DNA of 64,000 nt, taken from contig NZ_UGYM01000002.1 of the NCBI RefSeq assembly GCF_900456975.1, positions 5,022,001-5,086,000 on the forward strand, given 5' to 3'. The DNA comes from Shewanella baltica (GTDB taxonomy: Bacteria; Pseudomonadota; Gammaproteobacteria; Enterobacterales; Shewanellaceae). Within the stretch, counting starts at the first letter, position 1. Every line of letters starts with the position of its first letter. Under the pieces are notes generated by a model. The model worked only from the letters and a program-made list of their open reading frames with translations. It had not been told where the DNA came from and ran no database searches. The translations under genes and the position numbers were made by a program. This document shows, in pieces, positions 37,301 to 48,732 of the stretch.

Positions 37301-40300
37301 CAGGTGCGCCAACTGCAGCGAGTGCGACTGCTGGCGATACTCAAGCCAGTGTGACCTTTAGTGCGCCAATTTTTACCGGTGGTGCAGCTATTACTGGTTA
37401 TACAGCAACGTCAAATCCCGGTGGCTTCACTGGGGCGAGTGCTAGCTCACCGCTGACAGTAACTGGTCTTACTAATGGTGTAGCATATACATTTACCGTC
37501 ACGGCTACTAACTCGGTGGGGACGGGAGCCGCTTCTACTGCAACTAGCTCTACCACGCCTAAAGCGATACAAACCATCACTTTTGCAGACCCTGGTGCTC
37601 AAAGTTTTGGTACCGCACCGACGTTCATTGCGTCAGCAAGCTCTGGCTTAACAGTGACTTTTACATCATCTACTACAGGAGTTTGTACTATTACCGCTGG
37701 TGGCGCCTTAACGTTCGGTAGCACTGGCACCTGTACCATTGATGCGAATCAAGCGGGAGATGGCAGTTACTTAGCTGCGGCTCAGGTGAGTCGCTCATTC
37801 ACTGTGAATGCTGTCGTTCCTGGCGTGCCAACCATAGGAGCGGCTAGTGCAGCTGATAGCCAAGCGAGTGTGAGTTTTACCGCTCCGATATTCAATGGTG
37901 GTTCGTCAATCACGGGGTACACAGTGACCTCAAGCCCAGGTGGTTTCCACGCTTCGGGGGCAGCTTCCCCTATTACAGTCACTGGGCTTGCAAACGGTAG
38001 TCCTTATACCTTTAGTGTCGTAGCAACGAACGCGATTGGCAGCAGTAGTGCGTCAGTGGCGAGTAACTCGGTAACGCCAAATGGCGCCCCAGTCATTAGT
38101 GGTACGCCGACCTTAAGTGTTAATCAAGATGTGTCGTATCAGTTTACGCCTACAGCGTCTGACTCTGTGGGAGATGTACTTAGCTTTAGTATTGCTAATA
38201 AACCTGCATGGGCGACATTTAACACAACAACAGGAACGCTGTCAGGTACTCCCTCTAATCAGGATGTTGGTGTAACTAGCGGGATTATTATCAGTGTTTC
38301 TGATGGTGCTTTGTCTGCGAGTTTACCCGCATTTAATTTAAGTGTAGTGAACATCAACGATGCGCCGACCATCAGTTCAACAGCCATCACTGCCGCCACT
38401 CAAGATGCGGCGTACAGCTACACCTTTGCGGCGAGTGATACCGATGTGGGCGATGTACTGACATTCAGCGCGGTGACCAAACCGAGTTGGTTGAGCTTCA
38501 ATACGACTTCAGGCGTGCTAAGTGGCACACCCAGCAATGCCGATGTGGGCAGCCATGTCGTGTTACTGCGAGTGACTGACACAGATGGCTTAACGGCAGA
38601 GCAAAGCTTCAGCATTACCGTGACCAACGTCAACGATGCACCGACCATCAGTTCAACGGCCATCACTGCAGCCACTCAAGATGCAGCGTACAGCTACAAC
38701 TTCGCGGCTGCAGATACTGATGTGGGCGACACCTTAACCTTAAGCGCGGTAACTAAACCGAGCTGGTTGAGCTTCAATGCTGCCACTGGATTGTTAAGTG
38801 GCACGCCAGGCAATGCCGATGTAGGCAGCCATGCCGTGTTACTGCGAGTGACAGACACGGACGGCTTAACTGCTGACCAAAGTTTCAGCATCACGGTCAC
38901 TAACGTCAATGACGCACCGACCATCAGTTCAACGGCCATCACTGCCGCCACTCAAGATGTGGCGTACAGCTACACCTTCGCGGCCGCAGATACTGATGTG
39001 GGCGATGTGCTGACATTCAGCGCGGTGACTAAACCAAGCTGGTTGAGCTTCAATGCGGCCACTGGACTGTTAAGTGGCACGCCCAGCAATGCCGATGTGG
39101 GCAGCCATGTCGTGTTACTGCGAGTGACAGACACAGATGGCTTAACGGCAGAGCAAAGCTTCAGCATTACCGTGACCAACGTCAATGATGCACCGACCAT
39201 CAGTTCAACGGCCATCACTGCCGCCACTCAGGATGCGGCGTACAGCTACACCTTCGCGGCCGCAGATACTGATGTGGGTGATGTACTGACATTCAGCACG
39301 GTGACCAAACCGAGTTGGTTGAGTTTCAATACGACTTCAGGCGTGTTAAGTGGCACGCCAAGCAATGCCGATGTGGGCAGCCATGCGGTGACACTGAAAG
39401 TCACCGACACGGACGGCTTAACTGCTGACCAAAGTTTCAGCATCACGGTCACTAACGTCAATGACGCACCGATCATCAGTTCAACGGCCATCACATCTGC
39501 CACTCAAGATACCGCGTACAGCTACAACTTTGCGGCGAGTGATACCGATGTGGGCGATGTGCTGACATTGAGCGCCGTGACCAAACCGAGTTGGTTGAGC
39601 TTCAATGCGGCTACTGGATTGTTAAGTGGTACGCCAAGCAATGCCGATGTGGGCAGTCATGCGGTGACACTGAAAGTCACCGACACGGACGGCTTAACGG
39701 CAGAGCAAAGCTTCAGCATCACGGTGACCAACGTCAATGACGCACCGACCATCAGTTCAACGGCCATCACTGCCGCCACTCAGGATGCGGCTTATAGCTA
39801 CACCTTCGCGGCCGCAGATACTGATGTGGGCGATGTACTGACATTCAGCGCCGTGACCAAACCAAGTTGGTTGAGCTTCAATACGACTTCAGGCGTGTTA
39901 AGTGGCACGCCAGGCAATGCCGATGTGGGCAGCCATGTCGTGTTACTGCGCGTAACGGACACGGATGGCTTAACCGCTGACCAGTCCTTCAGCATTACAG
40001 TGACCAACGTCAATGACGCACCGACTATCAGTTCAACGGCCATCACTGCCGCCACTCAGGATGCGGCTTATAGCTACACCTTCGCGGCCGCAGATACTGA
40101 TGTGGGCGATGTACTGACATTGAGCGCGGTGACTAAACCAAGCTGGTTGAGTTTCAATGCGGCTACGGGCGTGTTAAGTGGCACGCCAAGCAATGCCGAT
40201 GTGGGCAGCCATGCGGTGACACTGAAAGTCACCGACACGGACGGCTTAACGGCAGAGCAAAGCTTCAGTATAACAGTGACCAACGTCAATGACGCACCGA

Positions 40301-43300
40301 CTATCAGTTCAACGGCCATCACTGCCGCCACTCAGGATGCGGCTTATAGCTACACCTTCGCGGCCGCAGATACTGATGTGGGCGATGTACTGACATTCAG
40401 CGCCGTGACCAAACCAAGTTGGTTGAGCTTCAATGCTGCCACTGGCGTGCTAAGTGGCACGCCCAGCAATGCCGATGTGGGCAGCCATGTCGTGTTACTG
40501 CGAGTGACGGACACGGATGGCTTAACGGCAGAGCAAAGCTTCAGCATCACGGTCACTAACGTCAATGATGCACCGACCATCAGTTCAACGGCCATCACTG
40601 CCGCCACTCAGGATGCGGCGTACAGCTACACCTTCGCGGCCGCAGATACTGATGTGGGTGATGTGCTGACATTCAGCGCGGTGACCAAACCAAGTTGGTT
40701 GAGCTTCAATGCTACCACTGGCGTGCTAAGTGGCACGCCAGGCAATGCCGATGTGGGCAGCCATGTCGTGTTACTGCGAGTGACCGACACGGATGGCTTA
40801 ACCGCTGACCAGTCCTTCAGCATTACAGTGACCAACGTCAATGACGCACCGACTATCAGTTCAACGGCCATCACTGCCGCCACTCAGGATGCGGCTTATA
40901 GCTACACCTTCGCGGCCGCAGATACTGATGTGGGCGATGTACTGACATTCAGCGCCGTGACCAAACCAAGTTGGTTGAGCTTCAATGCTGCCACTGGCGT
41001 GCTAAGTGGCACGCCCAGCAATGCCGATGTGGGCAGCCATGTCGTGTTACTGCGAGTGACGGACACGGATGGCTTAACGGCAGAGCAAAGCTTCAGCATC
41101 ACGGTCACTAACGTCAATGATGCACCGACCATCAGTTCAACGGCCATCACTGCCGCCACTCAGGATGCGGCGTACAGCTACACCTTCGCGGCCGCAGATA
41201 CTGATGTGGGTGATGTGCTGACATTCAGCGCGGTGACCAAACCAAGTTGGTTGAGCTTCAATGCTACCACTGGCGTGCTAAGTGGCACGCCAGGCAATGC
41301 CGATGTGGGCAGCCATGCGGTGACACTGAAAGTCACCGACACGGACGGCTTAACGGCAGAGCAAAGCTTCAGTATAACAGTGACCAACGTCAACGATGCA
41401 CCGACCATCAGTTCAACGGCCATCACTGCCGCCACTCAGGATGCGGCGTACAGCTACACCTTCGCGGCCGCAGATACTGATGTGGGTGATGTGCTGACAT
41501 TCAGCGCGGTGACCAAACCAAGTTGGTTGAGCTTCAATGCTACCACTGGCGTGCTAAGTGGCACGCCAGGCAATGCCGATGTGGGCAGCCATGTCGTGTT
41601 ACTGCGAGTGACGGACACGGATGGCTTAACGGCAGAGCAAAGCTTCAGCATCACGGTCACCAACGTCAACGATGCGCCGACCATCAGTTCAACGGCCATC
41701 ACTGCCGCCACTCAAGATGCGGCATACAGCTACACCTTTGCGGCGAGTGATACCGATGTGGGCGACACCTTAACCTTAAGCGCGGTGACCAAACCGAGTT
41801 GGTTGAGCTTCAATACGACTTCAGGCGTGTTAAGTGGCACGCCAAGCAATGCCGATGTGGGCAGTCATGCGGTGACACTGAAAGTCACCGACACGGACGG
41901 CTTAACGGCAGAGCAAAGCTTCAGCATCACGGTGACCAACGTCAATGACGCACCGACCATCAGTTCAACGGCCATCACTGCCGCCACTCAGGATGCGGCT
42001 TATAGCTACACCTTCGCGGCCGCAGATACTGATGTGGGCGATGTACTGACATTCAGCGCCGTGACCAAACCGAGTTGGTTGAGCTTCAATGCGGCTACTG
42101 GATTGTTAAGTGGTACGCCAAGCAATGCCGATGTGGGCAGTCATGCGGTGACACTGAAAGTCACCGACACGGATGGCTTAACCGCTGACCAGTCCTTCAG
42201 CATTACAGTGACCAACGTCAATGACGCACCGACTATCAGTTCAACGGCCATCACTGCCGCCACTCAGGATGCGGCTTATAGCTACACCTTTGCGGCTGCG
42301 GATACTGATGTGGGTGACACCTTAACCTTAAGCGCCGTGACCAAACCGAGTTGGTTGAGCTTCAATGCTGCCACTGGACTGTTAAGTGGCACGCCAGGCA
42401 ATGATGATGTGGGCAGCCATGCCGTGTTACTGCGAGTAACGGACACGGATGGCTTAACCGCTGACCAGTCCTTTAGCATTACCGTGACCAACGTCAATGA
42501 CGCACCGACCATCAGTTCAACGGCCATCACTGCCGCCACTCAGGATGCGGCTTATAGCTACACCTTCGCGGCCGCAGATACTGATGTGGGCGATGTACTG
42601 ACATTCAGCGCCGTGACCAAACCAAGTTGGTTGAGCTTCAATGCTGCCACTGGCGTGTTAAGTGGCACGCCAGGCAATGCCGATGTGGGCAGCCATGTCG
42701 TGTTACTGCGAGTGACGGACACGGATGGCTTAACGGCAGAGCAAAGCTTCAGCATTACCGTGACTAACGTCAATGACGCACCGACCATCAGTTCAACGGC
42801 CATCACTGCCGCCACTCAAGATGCGGCGTACAGCTACACCTTTGCGGCGAGTGATACCGATGTGGGCGATGTACTGACATTCAGCGCGGTGACCAAACCG
42901 AGTTGGTTGAGCTTCAATGCTGCCACTGGCGTGCTAAGTGGCACACCCAGCAATGCCGATGTGGGCAGCCATGTCGTGTTACTGCGAGTGACGGACACGG
43001 ACGGCTTAACAGCAGAGCAAAGCTTCAGCATTACCGTGACCAACGTCAATGATGCACCTGTAGCGACAAGTTCGACTGTGACGTTAGAGGAAGATGGTTC
43101 GGTGACTATCATCCTTACGGCGGAGGATGTGGATAACGACCCGCTTACCTATGAAGTGGTGAGTCAGCCAGATTCCGGCACCTTAGAGCAACATGGCACT
43201 GTTTGGTTATATACCCCTGAGAAGGATTTCAATGGAACAGACGTGTTTAGCTTTATTGCTAAGGATGCCGAGCTGAGTTCAGAGCCTGTAACTGTCACGA

Positions 43301-46300
43301 TTAACGTCACGCCAGTGAATGATGATCCGCAGGCGGTTGATGACGACTACACATTAACAAGTACCGCCAACGATAATTATGCGCTTGCGGTGCTCGCGAA
43401 CGATGTTGATGTCGATGGTGATACCTTAACGATTGATGGTGCGGCTGCGGATATCGGCAGTGTGCAAATCACCAGTGATGGCTTGAGCTTTACTGCGCCT
43501 GAAGCGTATGTCGGGCCTGTGGCGCTTCGCTATACCATCAGTGATGGTAACAAGGGGCGTGCAAGTGCCAAAGTGAATGTACTGATTGAAGGCGCTGAGT
43601 CGGCAAATCAGCCAGTGATCACTTTGCCAGACGATGTCGATGTGAATGCAACGGGGCTATTTACTCGCGTTAAGCTTGGTTTCGCGAAAGCAGTCGATCG
43701 TAATGGCCATCCATTGCCAGTTTCTCTGGTGAATAAGAGTCTGTTCTTCGCACCAGGCAGCTACTTAGCTTACTGGCAAGCTGTAGATCGCGATGGTAAT
43801 AAGGCGATCAAGGCTCAAAAAGTGAAAGTACATCCACTGATTTCCTTGAGTAAAGATCAGCTTGTGGGTGAGGGCAATGAGGTGGTGGTGAGTGTGCACC
43901 TTAATGGCGTCGCACCCGTATATCCCCTTTCGGTGCCTTATACCGTTTCAGGCTCTGCAGGTAGCAGTGATCATGATTTGGTTGATGGGGTGGTCGAGGT
44001 GACATCGGGTCAACAAGCTGAGATCCGCTTTAGCACCTTTGAAGATGGTGAGGTCGAAGGGGATGAGGATGTGCTGATTAGTCTAGACCCTAGCTTGAAC
44101 TTGGGCAGTAAGCAGCAAACTCAGGTGTTGATCACCGAAGCGAATATTGCGCCTAAGGTGACGTTGGATGTTACTCAAGCGGGAGCGCACCAATTTATCG
44201 TGGCGCAAAATGGCGGTGATGTACGCATTAATGCTGATATCAGTGACGCCAATATGCAGGATAGCTTAACGTCAACATGGGCAAGCGGTTCGCTGAACTT
44301 ACAATCCGATGATGCGGGCATGTTCTTCTCTCCAGTCTCTGTCCTGCCGGGCATTTACCCTGTGAGTGTGACGGTTACTGATAATGGTTTGCCAGCGCTG
44401 TCAACCACAGAACGAGTCTACATTGTTGTACGTTCAAGCCTACCTATATTGACAGGCGCAGACACAGACGGTGATTTGATCCCAGATGTTCAAGAAGGCT
44501 TTACCGATTCAGATGATGACGGTATTCCTGATTACTTGGATGCGATTAACGACTGTAACATTATGCCCGAAGGTGAATTACAGCCTGTGTACTTCTTGGC
44601 TGAGGGGCAGGCTGGTGTGTGCTTACGCTTAGGTAATATTGCACTGATGCAAGAGCAAAGTGGTATTCAACTATTACCTGATCTTGTCCCAGAAGACAGC
44701 ATAGCGGCTAATGTCGGCGGTATTTTTGACTTCATCGCGACGGGATTGCCACAACAAGGGCAGAGTTACAGTCTAGTGATACCACAACGTTCGCCAGTTC
44801 CTGCCAATGCGGTATATCGTAAGTATCAAGCCCAAAATGGTTGGAAGGATTTTGTGATTGATACGCGCAATAGTGTCGCCAGTAGTGAAGGTGAGCGAGG
44901 TTTCTGTCCTCCACCAGGAGACAGTCGTTGGACGGCGGGATTAACTGAAGGTCATTGGTGTGTGCAGTTAACCCTAGAGGATGGCGGTCCAAACGATGAC
45001 GATGGCGTCGCTAACCGTACTATCGTCGATCCAAGTGGCGTGTCCGTGATACTCAATGGCAACCATTTACCAGTGGCTAATCCAGATGCCGCCTCTTTAC
45101 CTTGGAATCAGAGTCTCGATATTGATGTGCTCGCCAATGATACCGATAGCGATGGTGATACGCTGACGGTCACGCAAGTGACCAGCGAGTTCGGCACCGC
45201 CGTCATCTTGGACAATCAGCAGCTAAGTTACACGCCAGCAACCGATTTCATCGGTACGGATGTGCTGGTGTATAGCATTACCGATGGAAAAGGTGGCACT
45301 GCGAGTAGTGAGTTGACTGTGGTAGTGAGTGGCAATACCGCACCAACGGCAGTCAACGACAGCGCCGCAACCGACGATAGAACGAGCTTGCTACTCGATG
45401 TGCTGAGTAACGACAGTGATCCAGACGGTAATGTTTTAACTTTAGTCAGCGCTACCGCGCAGCAAGGGGCTGTGTCAGTGGAGTCGAACAAGCTGCGTTA
45501 TATCCCTAAAGCGGGATTCGATGGTGTTGATACTGTGAGCTATGGGATTAGCGATGGGTTGGGCGGTGAGGCAACAGGGCAAGTGTTCATTACCGTTAAG
45601 GCCTATCAAGAAGTGGTGATTGATAACAAATCGGGAGGAGGTAGCATGTCCTTGTGGGCATTAGGATTGATTATTACGGCGGGTTTAATCCGCCGCCGTG
45701 AATTACATAAAGCGGTCTTGGGGGCTGTGTTGCTCGCAGGCACAGTCAGTCAAGCGAATGGGGCTGATAACTGGTATGTCGAGGGCTTTGTCGGGCAAGC
45801 TCAGGTTGATAGCAGCAGACGAGATTTACAGCCACAGGCAGCCGCTGGCGTAGTGACATCGGTTGATGACAAAGATGCCGCGTTTGGCTTAAGTGTGGGT
45901 TATCAATGGACTCCCATGGTGGCAATCGAATTAGGCTATGCTGACTTTGGTGATGGAAGTGCGCGGATTGAGGGCGCGAGTCTTACTCCGGCGCAATACC
46001 ATGAGCAGGTAAAAGCCGTGACCCCCGTATTGGCCGATGGCGTAATGTTGGGATTGCGTTTAACCTTACTGCAGCATGATGCTTGGCGCTTTGAAGTGCC
46101 TATCGGATTATTTCGATGGCAAGCGGATATCAGTAGCACTATGGGCAATAGCCGTTTAACCACAGAACTCGATGGCACTGATTGGTATGCCGGAGTGCGG
46201 TTTAGCTATCAAGTGAGCGACGCTTGGTCAGTTGGCTTGGGGTATCAGTATGTGGATATCGAGCCGAATGACTTCCTCAGTTACCAGCTCAATCTACGTT

Positions 46301-46311
46301 ATCAATTTTAA
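34384..46311 (+). CDS. giant multidomain surface protein with C-terminal beta-barrel
   Basis: This is a 3975-residue exported protein. In order it has: a signal peptide (cleavage near ASA42); a LamG/concanavalin-like domain (44-262); two 124-residue repeats (266-514); an Ig-like domain (to about 621); four FN3 modules alternating with [14 protein letters not shown] modules (622-1234); a degenerate He_PIG domain; and 17 near-identical 92-residue He_PIG-like repeats (1325-2888). After these come cadherin-like domains, a Calx-beta-like domain (about 3150-3240), a calcium repeat ([20 protein letters not shown] at about 3360), more cadherin-like domains (3560-3740), and a GlyGly-CTERM-like segment ([22 protein letters not shown], in parts). 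The frame continues into a second signal-like stretch (3776-3794) and a 180-residue beta-barrel ending LNLRYQF. I infer a cell-surface adhesin. Confidence 0.9.
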   Translation: MLQHAYKMIHAFKHIMTRFCHSYLKMFIVGSFFAMTSLHASAQNRSFDFTTGDTVTLTNAGSALSNRTTFTLEFWAKFTNVSGTINLVDFTGGADAGGLILNSGILTVDLEQDFHNLTESNVLSLSAGTWYHIAVVFDNGTWDFYVDGVGQGINVLDQGARSSVPNYTGFGVTNLVFGLQNHVAVDDFVGSIDDIRMWSSARTQVQIQNNRSIELVGNESGLLGYWKLNEASGTTVNDSQTNSSMLTGTSSGIGYNATGAFVTDSVAPAVSSISASTANGTYKFGDVISVEVNFDEAVLVTGTPQLTLETGTTDRTINYASGSNSSTLTFNYTVQSGDTSADLDYVATNSLMLNSGTIRDAASNNATLTLPSPGAANSLGANRNIVIDGVAPTVSSVNASTADGTYKLGDIISIQVNFSEVVSVTGTPQLTLDTGTTDRTIDYASGSGSSTLTFNYTIQSGDTSSDLDYVATNSLALNSGTIRDAATNNATLTLASPGAANSLGNNKALVVDGVVPSVTNTAPSGGAVSTDTSVDFTVNFNESVNNISIDDFALGTTGGATATIVSVSASSGSSVNVTVSGITGIGTIKLNLNASTNISDAAGNAGPAAYTSGSTHTVAIPTAPDAPTIGAATAGIGQASVAFSAPANNGGAAITGYTVTSTPDGISAGGNGFTTSPITVTGLTNGTAYTFTVTATNTIGTSSASGASNSVIPKVNQTITFANPGAQNFGTSPTLTATSDSSLIVSFSSSTPAVCTITSSGTLTFLSTGSCTIDTDQSGNASTNAASTVSQTFMVNAVVPSAPTIGTATAGNAQASVSFTASASNGGAAVTSYTVTSNPSGFTGTGVGSPISVIGLTNGVAYTFTVTATNSTGTGAASAASNSVTPASPQTITFANPGAQNFGTSPTLTATSDSGLTPTFTSSTTGVCTISSGGLLNFVSVGTCTINADQAGDSGYLAATTVSRSFSISAVVPGAPTAASATAGDTQASVTFSAPIFTGGAAITGYTATSNPGGFTGASASSPLTVTGLTNGVAYTFTVTATNSVGTGAASTATSSTTPKAIQTITFADPGAQSFGTAPTFIASASSGLTVTFTSSTTGVCTITAGGALTFGSTGTCTIDANQAGDGSYLAAAQVSRSFTVNAVVPGVPTIGAASAADSQASVSFTAPIFNGGSSITGYTVTSSPGGFHASGAASPITVTGLANGSPYTFSVVATNAIGSSSASVASNSVTPNGAPVISGTPTLSVNQDVSYQFTPTASDSVGDVLSFSIANKPAWATFNTTTGTLSGTPSNQDVGVTSGIIISVSDGALSASLPAFNLSVVNINDAPTISSTAITAATQDAAYSYTFAASDTDVGDVLTFSAVTKPSWLSFNTTSGVLSGTPSNADVGSHVVLLRVTDTDGLTAEQSFSITVTNVNDAPTISSTAITAATQDAAYSYNFAAADTDVGDTLTLSAVTKPSWLSFNAATGLLSGTPGNADVGSHAVLLRVTDTDGLTADQSFSITVTNVNDAPTISSTAITAATQDVAYSYTFAAADTDVGDVLTFSAVTKPSWLSFNAATGLLSGTPSNADVGSHVVLLRVTDTDGLTAEQSFSITVTNVNDAPTISSTAITAATQDAAYSYTFAAADTDVGDVLTFSTVTKPSWLSFNTTSGVLSGTPSNADVGSHAVTLKVTDTDGLTADQSFSITVTNVNDAPIISSTAITSATQDTAYSYNFAASDTDVGDVLTLSAVTKPSWLSFNAATGLLSGTPSNADVGSHAVTLKVTDTDGLTAEQSFSITVTNVNDAPTISSTAITAATQDAAYSYTFAAADTDVGDVLTFSAVTKPSWLSFNTTSGVLSGTPGNADVGSHVVLLRVTDTDGLTADQSFSITVTNVNDAPTISSTAITAATQDAAYSYTFAAADTDVGDVLTLSAVTKPSWLSFNAATGVLSGTPSNADVGSHAVTLKVTDTDGLTAEQSFSITVTNVNDAPTISSTAITAATQDAAYSYTFAAADTDVGDVLTFSAVTKPSWLSFNAATGVLSGTPSNADVGSHVVLLRVTDTDGLTAEQSFSITVTNVNDAPTISSTAITAATQDAAYSYTFAAADTDVGDVLTFSAVTKPSWLSFNATTGVLSGTPGNADVGSHVVLLRVTDTDGLTADQSFSITVTNVNDAPTISSTAITAATQDAAYSYTFAAADTDVGDVLTFSAVTKPSWLSFNAATGVLSGTPSNADVGSHVVLLRVTDTDGLTAEQSFSITVTNVNDAPTISSTAITAATQDAAYSYTFAAADTDVGDVLTFSAVTKPSWLSFNATTGVLSGTPGNADVGSHAVTLKVTDTDGLTAEQSFSITVTNVNDAPTISSTAITAATQDAAYSYTFAAADTDVGDVLTFSAVTKPSWLSFNATTGVLSGTPGNADVGSHVVLLRVTDTDGLTAEQSFSITVTNVNDAPTISSTAITAATQDAAYSYTFAASDTDVGDTLTLSAVTKPSWLSFNTTSGVLSGTPSNADVGSHAVTLKVTDTDGLTAEQSFSITVTNVNDAPTISSTAITAATQDAAYSYTFAAADTDVGDVLTFSAVTKPSWLSFNAATGLLSGTPSNADVGSHAVTLKVTDTDGLTADQSFSITVTNVNDAPTISSTAITAATQDAAYSYTFAAADTDVGDTLTLSAVTKPSWLSFNAATGLLSGTPGNDDVGSHAVLLRVTDTDGLTADQSFSITVTNVNDAPTISSTAITAATQDAAYSYTFAAADTDVGDVLTFSAVTKPSWLSFNAATGVLSGTPGNADVGSHVVLLRVTDTDGLTAEQSFSITVTNVNDAPTISSTAITAATQDAAYSYTFAASDTDVGDVLTFSAVTKPSWLSFNAATGVLSGTPSNADVGSHVVLLRVTDTDGLTAEQSFSITVTNVNDAPVATSSTVTLEEDGSVTIILTAEDVDNDPLTYEVVSQPDSGTLEQHGTVWLYTPEKDFNGTDVFSFIAKDAELSSEPVTVTINVTPVNDDPQAVDDDYTLTSTANDNYALAVLANDVDVDGDTLTIDGAAADIGSVQITSDGLSFTAPEAYVGPVALRYTISDGNKGRASAKVNVLIEGAESANQPVITLPDDVDVNATGLFTRVKLGFAKAVDRNGHPLPVSLVNKSLFFAPGSYLAYWQAVDRDGNKAIKAQKVKVHPLISLSKDQLVGEGNEVVVSVHLNGVAPVYPLSVPYTVSGSAGSSDHDLVDGVVEVTSGQQAEIRFSTFEDGEVEGDEDVLISLDPSLNLGSKQQTQVLITEANIAPKVTLDVTQAGAHQFIVAQNGGDVRINADISDANMQDSLTSTWASGSLNLQSDDAGMFFSPVSVLPGIYPVSVTVTDNGLPALSTTERVYIVVRSSLPILTGADTDGDLIPDVQEGFTDSDDDGIPDYLDAINDCNIMPEGELQPVYFLAEGQAGVCLRLGNIALMQEQSGIQLLPDLVPEDSIAANVGGIFDFIATGLPQQGQSYSLVIPQRSPVPANAVYRKYQAQNGWKDFVIDTRNSVASSEGERGFCPPPGDSRWTAGLTEGHWCVQLTLEDGGPNDDDGVANRTIVDPSGVSVILNGNHLPVANPDAASLPWNQSLDIDVLANDTDSDGDTLTVTQVTSEFGTAVILDNQQLSYTPATDFIGTDVLVYSITDGKGGTASSELTVVVSGNTAPTAVNDSAATDDRTSLLLDVLSNDSDPDGNVLTLVSATAQQGAVSVESNKLRYIPKAGFDGVDTVSYGISDGLGGEATGQVFITVKAYQEVVIDNKSGGGSMSLWALGLIITAGLIRRRELHKAVLGAVLLAGTVSQANGADNWYVEGFVGQAQVDSSRRDLQPQAAAGVVTSVDDKDAAFGLSVGYQWTPMVAIELGYADFGDGSARIEGASLTPAQYHEQVKAVTPVLADGVMLGLRLTLLQHDAWRFEVPIGLFRWQADISSTMGNSRLTTELDGTDWYAGVRFSYQVSDAWSVGLGYQYVDIEPNDFLSYQLNLRYQF
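38356..43047 (+). repeat. 17 tandem 276-bp repeats within the giant gene
   Basis: Exactly 17 units of 276 bp (92 codons) run without interruption; 4692 bases divided by 276 is 17. Each starts at Asn-Asp-Ala-Pro and encodes one He_PIG/cadherin-like domain. Units differ in a few blocks (VVLLRVTD versus [12 protein letters not shown] versus TADQ; SNADVG versus GNADVG) that recur in different combinations. About 490 bases near 40275-40768 recur identically 552 bases downstream, showing a recent two-unit duplication. Confidence 0.95.
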
Positions 46312-46324
46312 GCGTTAGCATATC

Positions 46325-46346
46325 AAAAGGGGCATTCGCCCCTTTT
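46325..46346 (+). terminator. rho-independent terminator of the giant gene
   Basis: AAAAGGGGC pairs with GCCCCTTTT across the loop ATTC, followed by further T. It lies 13 bases after the stop codon. Confidence 0.9.
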
Positions 46347-46547
46347 TACTATTTATAAGCTACAGAATTTTTTAGGCATACTTTGATGCAGTTCACTTAG
46401 GCTGAGCTTGGTTTGTGATGTATCTCGCAAAGAATTTACAGCTTGTCTTTAGGTGTATGCAATAAATTCAGGTTGTAGATTAAAGGCAGAATAGTAAGAT
46501 TGTCACTTACCTTATTTAATTTATCGCTTTTTTATCCAGAGGCAGTT

Positions 46548-47099
46548 ATGTCGCAGCGGCAGAATAAGCCGGAAATATTGCATACCGAAGTTGTCGCGAA
46601 AAGCCGATTATTTCAAATTGAGCAAGTGCATCTTAAGTTCTCCAATGGTGTAGAGCGCCAATATGAGCGCATGAAAGGCGGTAGTCGTGGCGCTGTGATG
46701 ATAGTGCCTATTCATCAAGGGAAAATGCTACTGGCACGAGAATATGCTGCAGGAACTGATAATTACGAACTCGGTTTCCCAAAAGGTTTGATCGATCCCG
46801 GTGAGACAGCAATAGAAGCTGCTAACCGTGAATTACAGGAAGAAATTGGCTTTGGGGCGAATAAGCTCACGCTATTGAAAGAACTCAGCCTAGCTCCGGG
46901 TTATTTCTCTAGTAAGATGCAAATTTTTCTTGCAGAAGATCTGTATGAGAGTCGGCTTGAAGGTGATGAGCCTGAGCCCATTGATGTGGTGCCTTGGGCG
47001 CTCGCCGATTGGGAGGCCTTGCTCGATGATGTCGATTTTTCCGAATCCCGTAGTGTGAGCGCGTTGTTTTTAGCGCAAAAGTATATACAACTTAAATAA
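46548..47099 (+). CDS. nudE: ADP compounds hydrolase NudE
   Basis: NudE is a Nudix hydrolase acting on ADP-ribose, NADH and diadenosine compounds. The Nudix box GLIDPGETAIEAANRELQEE followed by IGF is complete. The 183-residue length from ATG 46548 fits E. coli NudE; this start follows AGAGG, while the frame extends 16 codons upstream without a ribosome site. It lies 71 bases before cysQ, as in other gamma-proteobacteria. Confidence 0.94.
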   Translation: MSQRQNKPEILHTEVVAKSRLFQIEQVHLKFSNGVERQYERMKGGSRGAVMIVPIHQGKMLLAREYAAGTDNYELGFPKGLIDPGETAIEAANRELQEEIGFGANKLTLLKELSLAPGYFSSKMQIFLAEDLYESRLEGDEPEPIDVVPWALADWEALLDDVDFSESRSVSALFLAQKYIQLK

Positions 47100-47170
47100 T
47101 CTTTTTCCTTTTAAGCGTTCAAAGCTGGAACGCTTGCAAAACATTCGCGAACTTTGCGATTGGAGTTGTT

Positions 47171-47983
47171 ATGAAGCCAGAAGAGTTGATCGACGAAGTT
47201 ATTGCGATTGCGACCGATGCCGGGATAACTATCCGTGACATTTATCTCAAAGGTAATTTTGAGCGAGAAATGAAGTCTGACAATACCCCTGTCACTTCCG
47301 CTGATTTAGCGGCGAACAAGATCATTTGTGACCGATTAACTGCTTTAACGCCTGATATTCCAGTGTTATCTGAAGAGGCGGCCGACATTCCGCTGAGCGT
47401 GCGTGAATCTTGGAAACGCTATTGGTTGGTCGATCCACTCGATGGTACGGGTGAGTTTATTGCTGGCAGTGGTGATTTTTCGGTGATTATTGCACTCGTT
47501 GAGCACAATCGTCCTGTAATGGGCGTGGTGTATGTGCCTATGACGCAAGTGTGTTATTACGCGATTGCAGGTTTAGGGGCATACAAACGTACGGACAAAC
47601 AGGAAGTGCGGATCAGCAGTCGCCAAATCGAGCACCGTGAAAAGGTCTCCCTAAGATTGGCCGTGAGTCGTCGTCAGGATCCTCAATCTGTATTGACCCT
47701 GTTCAACCACCCTAAACATTGCGAGCTCGTGGTGATGGGCGGCGCAGCATTAAAGAGTTGTCTTGTCGCCGAAGGTCGAGCCGATTGTTATGTGCGAGTT
47801 GGCCCAACGGGTGAGTGGGACACGGGAGCCGCGCAAATTATCGTCGAGGAAGCGGGTGGGCAGCTGATGGATACTGAGCTGCAACCGTTAACCTATAATG
47901 AGCGCGAGACGTTAGAAAACCCTAACTTTATCGTAGTGGGCGCACCCAACTTAGAGTGGGATAAGATTTTAATAGGTGAATGA
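47171..47983 (+). CDS. cysQ: 3'(2'),5'-bisphosphate nucleotidase CysQ
   Basis: CysQ hydrolyses 3'-phosphoadenosine 5'-phosphate (PAP), the by-product of sulfate assimilation and sulfotransfer. The inositol-monophosphatase-fold metal motifs are present: SEEAAD, DPLDGTGEF and GEWDTGAAQII. It is 270 residues. Its end overlaps the next GNAT gene. A PAPS-using sulfotransferase gene lies 14 kb upstream, though CysQ is a core gene, so the proximity need not be meaningful. Confidence 0.95.
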   Translation: MKPEELIDEVIAIATDAGITIRDIYLKGNFEREMKSDNTPVTSADLAANKIICDRLTALTPDIPVLSEEAADIPLSVRESWKRYWLVDPLDGTGEFIAGSGDFSVIIALVEHNRPVMGVVYVPMTQVCYYAIAGLGAYKRTDKQEVRISSRQIEHREKVSLRLAVSRRQDPQSVLTLFNHPKHCELVVMGGAALKSCLVAEGRADCYVRVGPTGEWDTGAAQIIVEEAGGQLMDTELQPLTYNERETLENPNFIVVGAPNLEWDKILIGE

Positions 47984-48434
47984 TTTTCGAATGCAGTCTA
48001 TACGTCCGGTATTAAAGTCAGATTTATTCGCGGTTTATCAGCTTGAGCAGGCCATTTTTGGCGAACATAGCTATCCCGATTTTTTCTTCCGTCAGGGATT
48101 TGATTGTTGGCCAGAGCAATTTTTAGTTGCCGTGGATGAAGATAATCTGCTGCAAGGTTATTTGCTCTGTGCCCAGAGTGGCGATCCTAGTTCTAGGTGG
48201 ATTTTATCTGTTGCAGTAAGTGAAGATTCTCGTGGAAAGGGATTAGGCAAACGTTTGATGCAGCAGTGTTTAGCTGAGTTGCCCGCCGCTGTTGAGCGGG
48301 TGTGTTTAACGGTTGACCCGAGTAATCCTGCCCATGGCTTATATCAGCATTTAGGTTTCGTTGATTCGGCTTTTGAGGCCGATTATTTTGGCGCTGGTGC
48401 AGATAGAGTGGTGATGACTTATCGCAGGCCTTAA
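47976..48434 (+). CDS. GNAT-family N-acetyltransferase (RimI-like)
   Basis: The 152-residue protein has a GNAT core with WILSVAVSEDSRGKGLGKRLMQ (motif A, in part) and LTVDPSNPAHGLYQHLGF (motif B). It resembles RimI-type ribosomal-protein acetyltransferases, but the substrate is not determined. The GTG start overlaps the cysQ stop; an ATG at 47991 is an alternative. It is probably co-transcribed with cysQ. Confidence 0.82.
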   Translation: MNDFRMQSIRPVLKSDLFAVYQLEQAIFGEHSYPDFFFRQGFDCWPEQFLVAVDEDNLLQGYLLCAQSGDPSSRWILSVAVSEDSRGKGLGKRLMQQCLAELPAAVERVCLTVDPSNPAHGLYQHLGFVDSAFEADYFGAGADRVVMTYRRP

Positions 48435-48499
48435 ATTCCATGGTCACTTTTAATTAAAAACACCTTTGAATTAAGAATGATTTTTAAACCTAAATAATG

Positions 48500-48530
48500 G
48501 ACGGCGTGCTGACTGAGTGCGCCGTTTTTT
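48500..48530 (+). terminator. terminator after the cysQ-GNAT unit
   Basis: ACGGCG pairs with CGCCGT, with additional TGCT/GAGT-type pairing in the loop, followed by six T. It lies 66 bases after the GNAT stop. Confidence 0.8.
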
Positions 48531-48732
48531 ATGTTATTTTGTGTGGTGTAATCCCACATATATAGTTCAGTTTTACTGAGTGAATCGATTTCGAGCGTCT
48601 ATCTTTATTTATCATCCTCAATGATATCCTTCACTATTTACCCGCGACTGTACGTAAAACAAACTTATTTTGAACGTTGTTTTTTATTTTGACTGCTGTT
48701 AGTCTCTTGCTATCCAATAGGGAGTGAGAGCT

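Noticed and set aside
38356..43047. The regular repeats as a CRISPR array
   Set aside because: Units are 276 bp, contiguous, with no spacers, and encode protein in one frame.
38418..43112. Many minus-strand open frames of 85-92 codons spaced every 276 bases opposite the giant gene
   Set aside because: They are the complement of the same tandem repeat, recurring with its period; they have no ribosome sites and no independent coding character.
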